Of a DNA stretch of 64,000 bases, positions 59,902 through 64,000 are shown in pieces. This DNA comes from Paenibacillus sp. FSL R10-2734 (GTDB lineage: Bacteria > Bacillota > Bacilli > Paenibacillales > Paenibacillaceae): the NCBI RefSeq assembly GCF_037963865.1, contig NZ_CP150170.1:5766001-5830000 (forward strand), written 5' to 3'. The number at the start of each line of letters is the position of its first letter. Positions within the stretch are counted from its first letter, which is position 1. The notes beneath the pieces were generated by a model. That model was given only the letters and a program-made list of their open reading frames with translations. It had not been told where the DNA came from and made no database searches. The position numbers were made by a program, and so were the translations under genes.

Positions 59902-62640
59902 TTACGCGAGTATCACTTCAATCACGTGACGCTTCTCTGTCTGCAGAGCAAGTAGCTCTTCGCGTGGAATAATCGCACTTTCTGAGCCGCACTGCAGCGT
60001 CACCTCGCTGCCATTCAAGGTAATGGAGTGTATTTGGTACTCTCCGTAGTTAAAGCTTCCTGTGGCTTTATAGACCACTTCTAACTCACGATCTGCAAAG
60101 ATTGTCTTAATAGATGCTTTACCCTCGGAATCAAACTGTTCTTTTACTAACTTAGGTTCTAGCAATAGATTGCCCAGCTTGCCCTTCACACCAAATACTT
60201 CAGTGACCATGGTTAGCAAGAGCCAGCTTGCTGAGCCTGTTAAATACGTATACATTCCTCTGCCTTGCTCGTTAATATATTCAGGAATACCTGGGTAGAT
60301 GCGAGCTTTTGCAAAGTCTGTACTCAAGCTGTAAAGAGATTCGAGGACCTTATAACCTTCTTTTACATAACCACGTTTGTACAACGCATTTCCATACATG
60401 ATGGTCATGTGACTGAACATGGCCCCATTTTCTTTATGGCCAAAGGCAAAGCCGAAAGCACGACCTAAATTCTGCTGAATCCCACCGAAACGGGTATTAA
60501 GTCTGTAGCCAATTTTGTCATCGAATAGATTACGATCTACAGCAGCAATAATGTGTGGAATTTGCTCTGGAGCTGCTGCATGACCCATAAGCGGGAACAC
60601 TTGACCCGTAAGCGTCATACGAACACCTTCAGGAAATTCTCCCTCTACCTGTTCACCATCGTTATTATAATAACCGTTAAACCAGCCATCGCCATTCTCA
60701 CTTTGTACCCACTCATTGCTGCGCAAATGGTTGAATATCCATTCCGCCTTTTGCTCCAGATCGTCAGCTGCTTTATCAATATCTATAGATACACGAACTC
60801 CGCTTACCTCATTTGGTGCGACAGCATAGTATCGATCCAGTCTCTCATGTTTGCCTGATACAGAACCGTAATCCACACGCTCGTTAAGCGTATCCAGCAG
60901 CAGCAGCATTTCCTCTGCCAATTCAACCGTTTCCTGACCTTTAGCAGTCTTAAGAGTACGCAACATCCGAGATATATCTAATAAATTGCTAGCATAGAAA
61001 GATGTAAAAGCCACACTCTCTCCGCGATCCGTACCCATATCGAGACCATCATTCCAGTCCGCGCCTTCGAGCAGGATATTATTATGTTCTCCTACATTAA
61101 AGAATGGAACAAGATTTTGCAGCAAAATATGTTCCAGAATTGTACCTTTGTAGATTTCCCCAGAAGCTGTTCTAAGATCATTGCCTGCAGAGGTATCCCA
61201 AGAAGTATCACGTTCCTTACAACGACTCATAAAAGTATCTCGGAAATAAGTCTGTTCTTGCAACAAGAAATCAAGATCACCGCTCTGATCCAAATAGAGC
61301 ATCGTTGTTAAAAACGGCCATGCCCCATGATCCATCCATACACGCGGAATATTGTTGCGATCAGCGATAAATTCACCTGGCTGTTGACCGATGATAGTTG
61401 CGTTACTGCCGTCGATTCTTACTCCAGCATAATTGTTGAAGAGTAAGCTGCGAACTTCAGAAGGCTCCATTATAAGCAGCGCCAAACAGTCTTGCCAAAG
61501 ATCTCGCCAGCCACGCCCACCTTTACCATAATCATGATACGGTAAGAAGGAGTTACCATAGAGCCTTCTAAGTACCGGTTGGATAGTAACCCACTTCATC
61601 CATTGGTCTGCATCCGAATCGCCTGTATGAAATTCAACCATATTCACTTTATCTGCCCAGAAGATTTTAGTTTCCTCTAGTAGTTGATCAAAAGCTTCAG
61701 ATGTACCATATTTACTCATCATCGCTTCAACGTTCATTCTATCACTATCAATTGCCATAACTACGACATAAGAATGGCTTTCACCAGGAGACAAGGTAAT
61801 TGGAGCAAAACAAAGGCCACCGACCGCTTCATAACCCTCTCTATCCACGCCCCCACCTTTGCCAATCTCTGGAGTAGTATTCAGAATAACTGCTTCTGGC
61901 CAGTCAAGGCTTCCACCTTCACCGATAAATTCCTCTTGAATCGGGAAGAAGCCAACAGGCTGACTACCGTCGCCTTCCGCTCCAAATACACCGTAAGTGG
62001 TATGGTTAATACGATGACCACGCTCATCAAAAGAAAGTGCAGGTTGAACCTCAACCCCATAAGCTGAAGTGTAAATCCGGTTCAGTAGGGAGGTTACATG
62101 TCTGTGATCCCGCAGATCATCTGCGGAACGGGCATACATCGGAACTACGGCTGTCGACGTTAGAGTAAGCTTCTCTGTTCCCGTGTTCGTCAATTTAACT
62201 TTCATTAGTTCTACCTTATCGTTACCACTAGGTACGAAGCTAGTAATCTCAGCTGTTACACCCATCTCTGAGTTGCTGCGAGTGACCCGATGCCATAGGA
62301 ATCCAGCCTCCAATACTGCGTCATCAGCAGATGCGGTGTAGAACGCTGCATTTTGCTTAGCAGAATTTCCTGCTGCGGACCAAGCGCCCTTGCCTTCGAT
62401 GTATACCCAGAAATTACGTGAAGCGCGTGAATTATGCAAATCTTCAACAGATAATGGCGGTGTCAAAAATGTATTATGACCTGTTGTCACCTGACCATGA
62501 AGCTTCGGGGTTACAGTCGACATCATCCCCCCCTCATTTACTAGAGGAAAGTATAAAAAACTACTTCGATCCGGTTGCTGAAGCCTGAACTCCCCATCAT
62601 TTCCGGTGAATTCAAAGCCATGAATTTTTTTATGGTCCAT
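59902..62640 (-). CDS. GH94-clan glycoside phosphorylase (cellobiose/laminari-oligosaccharide phosphorylase type)
   Basis: 912 residues from the ATG at 62640 with GAGAGG 9 bases upstream (a 915-residue reading starts on the ribosome site). N-terminal beta-sandwich (about 1-320), (alpha/alpha)6 barrel with the catalytic Asp signature GADWNDGLDMG near 545, then a C-terminal beta domain. Reverse phosphorolysis enzymes of this fold make glucose-1-phosphate from beta-glucosides. At 912 residues it is longer than cellobiose phosphorylase (about 800), so a GH161-like beta-1,3-glucan phosphorylase is an alternative. LacI-type palindromes lie upstream. Confidence 0.88.
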   Translation of the reverse strand: MDHKKIHGFEFTGNDGEFRLQQPDRSSFLYFPLVNEGGMMSTVTPKLHGQVTTGHNTFLTPPLSVEDLHNSRASRNFWVYIEGKGAWSAAGNSAKQNAAFYTASADDAVLEAGFLWHRVTRSNSEMGVTAEITSFVPSGNDKVELMKVKLTNTGTEKLTLTSTAVVPMYARSADDLRDHRHVTSLLNRIYTSAYGVEVQPALSFDERGHRINHTTYGVFGAEGDGSQPVGFFPIQEEFIGEGGSLDWPEAVILNTTPEIGKGGGVDREGYEAVGGLCFAPITLSPGESHSYVVVMAIDSDRMNVEAMMSKYGTSEAFDQLLEETKIFWADKVNMVEFHTGDSDADQWMKWVTIQPVLRRLYGNSFLPYHDYGKGGRGWRDLWQDCLALLIMEPSEVRSLLFNNYAGVRIDGSNATIIGQQPGEFIADRNNIPRVWMDHGAWPFLTTMLYLDQSGDLDFLLQEQTYFRDTFMSRCKERDTSWDTSAGNDLRTASGEIYKGTILEHILLQNLVPFFNVGEHNNILLEGADWNDGLDMGTDRGESVAFTSFYASNLLDISRMLRTLKTAKGQETVELAEEMLLLLDTLNERVDYGSVSGKHERLDRYYAVAPNEVSGVRVSIDIDKAADDLEQKAEWIFNHLRSNEWVQSENGDGWFNGYYNNDGEQVEGEFPEGVRMTLTGQVFPLMGHAAAPEQIPHIIAAVDRNLFDDKIGYRLNTRFGGIQQNLGRAFGFAFGHKENGAMFSHMTIMYGNALYKRGYVKEGYKVLESLYSLSTDFAKARIYPGIPEYINEQGRGMYTYLTGSASWLLLTMVTEVFGVKGKLGNLLLEPKLVKEQFDSEGKASIKTIFADRELEVVYKATGSFNYGEYQIHSITLNGSEVTLQCGSESAIIPREELLALQTEKRHVIEVILA

Positions 62641-62761
62641 TATCTTCATCCTCTCATTTACACACCTGCTTAAGCTTAAACCTCATCTGCCAATACACCT
62701 TCGCCGCTACCAAAAAACTTAACGCGCAATCCGAACACTGATGAACTCTGTCCTTGTTGTT

Positions 62762-63068
62762 GAAACAGTCAAACCGTTTCGTTCAAATATTTTTCTTTAT
62801 TAATAGAAGAAACCTGACATCACAACTTGCTTTTCCGTGTAATCGCGAAACTTTAACACGGACAGTCCGAAATCGGTTTCGTTATTTTTATTATTACATC
62901 GTCATTTATCTTTGTAAAGCCTTTTTATCATTCATTGGCTTTGAGCGTTTTTTAACTTTCTATCTAAAAAAAACCTTCTATATCATGGATTAATCTGTTA
63001 GTCAGTTAAATTATCCATTGAATATTTACCTGTAAAATTACAAAACCATTTACGAAACAGTTTCGTAA
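62762..63068. promoter_or_regulatory. Cluster of LacI-type operator palindromes
   Basis: TTACGAAACAGTTTCGTAA (63050-63068) is a perfect 19-base palindrome about a central base. GAAACAGTCAAACCGTTTC (62762-62780) and CGAAATCGGTTTCG (62868-62881) repeat the GAAAC/GTTTC half-sites. They lie between the phosphorylase gene and a ruined LacI-family gene. Confidence 0.75.
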
Positions 63069-63140
63069 TATAAAATTATAATTCACATGGAAACAGTCTG
63101 AAATACATTTTCCCCATATTCCAAGGAGCATTTTTATAAA

Positions 63141-63459
63141 AAAAGAAGACTAATTGAGGCACTAATATCAAAGATATAGCGAAATTAGCTGAGGTATCTA
63201 TTTCGATTTAAAGCTATCAGGCAACAATCCTGGTTTAATCCGCGAACTTGATTACATCGGTAGCTTCGCGGATTCTGATCAGCTATTACACAACACCACT
63301 ATTGACTACGATCAGACAAAATAAAGATAAGATCAGCCGACTAGCTGCGTTAATGCTGCACGACCTGATTAACAAGCAGTCAGGTACACGTTTATTTAGC
63401 GTGGACCAGAGCTCATCATAAGAGAATCCTGTGGCGCTTCAGAGCCAGGTTTAGTGTAG
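63141..63459 (+). pseudogene. Ruined LacI-family regulator
   Basis: The front part encodes TNIKDIAKLAEVSIS, the LacI HTH, then a TAA (63209). About 600 bases of a normal gene are missing. The back part encodes DYIGSFADSD, then TPLLTTIRQNKDKISRLAAL, HDLINKQSGTRLFSV and, after a one-base frameshift, LIIRESCGASEPG, the standard C-terminus. The gene is dead by deletion, stop and frameshift. Confidence 0.85.
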
Positions 63460-63578
63460 ACCACCTTTAGATAATCCTTTACTTTATAAAGTGGCGACAA
63501 GGCGTTAAGCCTTTATCTATAGAAGAAAAAAACGTGGATGTTTACTCAGAACGTCTGTTACAATCCCAGATCAACACA

Positions 63579-63621
63579 AAAGGTGTTCCTAAGCCATTTA
63601 CATGGCTTTTGGAACACCTTT
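63579..63621 (-). terminator. glnA terminator
   Basis: AAAAGGTGTTCC pairs with GGAACACCTTTAT, with an inner AAGCCAT/ATGGCTT stem; directly after glnA. Confidence 0.9.
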
Positions 63622-63653
63622 ATTTGTTTAAGCTTTATATTTTTTTAGCAATC

Positions 63654-64000
63654 TTACAGGTCGAAGTACAGAGAATATTCATGTGGATGAACACGAATTG
63701 CAACCTCTTGTGCTTCAGAACGTTTCAGAGCGATATAGTTATCAATGAAGTCCTTAGTAAATACGTCGCCTTCAGTAAGGAACTCGTAATCAGCTTCCAA
63801 AGAATCAAGTGCTTCGCCCAGGCTACCTGGAACGCTGCGGATCTTCTCTTTGTCTGCATCGGACAATTCGTAGATGTTTTTGTCCAGAGGACCATAACCC
63901 AGTTCTTGTGGGTTGATTTTGTTCTTAATTCCGTCCAGACCAGCCATCAGCATTGCGGAGAATGCCAAGTATGGGTTAGCCGTGGAATCCGGTGTGCGGA
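63654..64000 (-). CDS. glnA: Glutamine synthetase, C-terminal part (cut by window edge)
   Basis: The frame is open to the window end and reads RTPDSTANPYLAFSAMLMAG, the conserved glutamate-binding Arg stretch, then GPLDKNIYEL, GSLGEALDSLEADYEFL and a C-terminal RVHPHEYSLYFDL typical of the Firmicute type-I GlnA. About 115 residues are visible. Catalyses ATP-dependent glutamine formation and acts in nitrogen control (GlnR/TnrA) in relatives. Upstream regulation lies outside the window. Confidence 0.95.
   Translation of the reverse strand, partial: RTPDSTANPYLAFSAMLMAGLDGIKNKINPQELGYGPLDKNIYELSDADKEKIRSVPGSLGEALDSLEADYEFLTEGDVFTKDFIDNYIALKRSEAQEVAIRVHPHEYSLYFDL

Overview
The window looks like the chromosome of a Paenibacillus-type, spore-forming Firmicute. 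Evidence: strong AGGAGG ribosome sites with frequent GTG/TTG starts; the sporulation genes spoVR and prkA; an AbrB regulator with its C-terminal Cys motif; serC, trmL and the end of glnA; and several LplA/LplB/LplC-like sugar ABC systems, each next to large intracellular carbohydrate-active enzymes. No rRNA, tRNA, CRISPR array, transposase or integrase was seen.

Layout. (1) 1-11950, minus strand: a tightly packed operon with a short excisionase-type HTH gene, a giant DUF4011/superfamily-1 helicase with a C-terminal nuclease-like domain, a Ser/Thr kinase, a coiled-coil protein, a zinc-ribbon/FHA protein, a small radical SAM enzyme, and the first 72 codons of another protein cut by the window edge. 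This is a candidate, apparently undescribed, kinase-regulated defence or conflict system. (2) 12299-14658: gene scraps, a small protein/retropepsin pair, a small acidic protein and a Uma2-like nuclease. (3) 14669-19282, module A: GH105-type hydrolase plus an ABC importer. (4) 19622-21013: spoVR. (5) 21131-38432, module B: second importer, membrane AraC sensor-regulator, two heparinase II/III-type proteins, a nitrilase-family hydrolase, a GH127 enzyme and an AraC/cupin regulator. (6) 38779-39759: AraC/GyrI-like regulator. (7) 40209-48486, module C, visibly AT-richer: GH2, Gfo/Idh dehydrogenase, TIM-barrel isomerase, a third importer and a divergent ArsR-type regulator. (8) 48938-64000: prkA, DUF2161 protein, aminotransferase, response regulator, NAGPA-domain operon, abrB, trmL, serC, a mutarotase-fold protein, a GH94-clan phosphorylase with a wrecked LacI regulator, and glnA (partial).

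The three sugar modules are each bordered by a direct duplication of the end of a resident sporulation gene: the spoVR 5' region flanks module A, the spoVR 3' end flanks module B, and the prkA 3' end flanks module C. Removing the modules leaves a simple ancestral order spoVR - AraC/GyrI - prkA. The same copied-end pattern recurs on a smaller scale in 12299-14658. The modules therefore appear to have been added by events that copied the edge of the target gene.

How the genes work together (inference from families): binding lipoproteins and paired permeases import uronate- or arabinose-containing oligosaccharides; lyase-like, GH105, GH127 and GH2 enzymes, none with a signal peptide, cut them in the cytoplasm. 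None of the three importers has its own ATPase, so a shared MsmX-type ATPase elsewhere is implied. Starts were moved from the longest ORF wherever a clear ribosome site favoured an internal codon.
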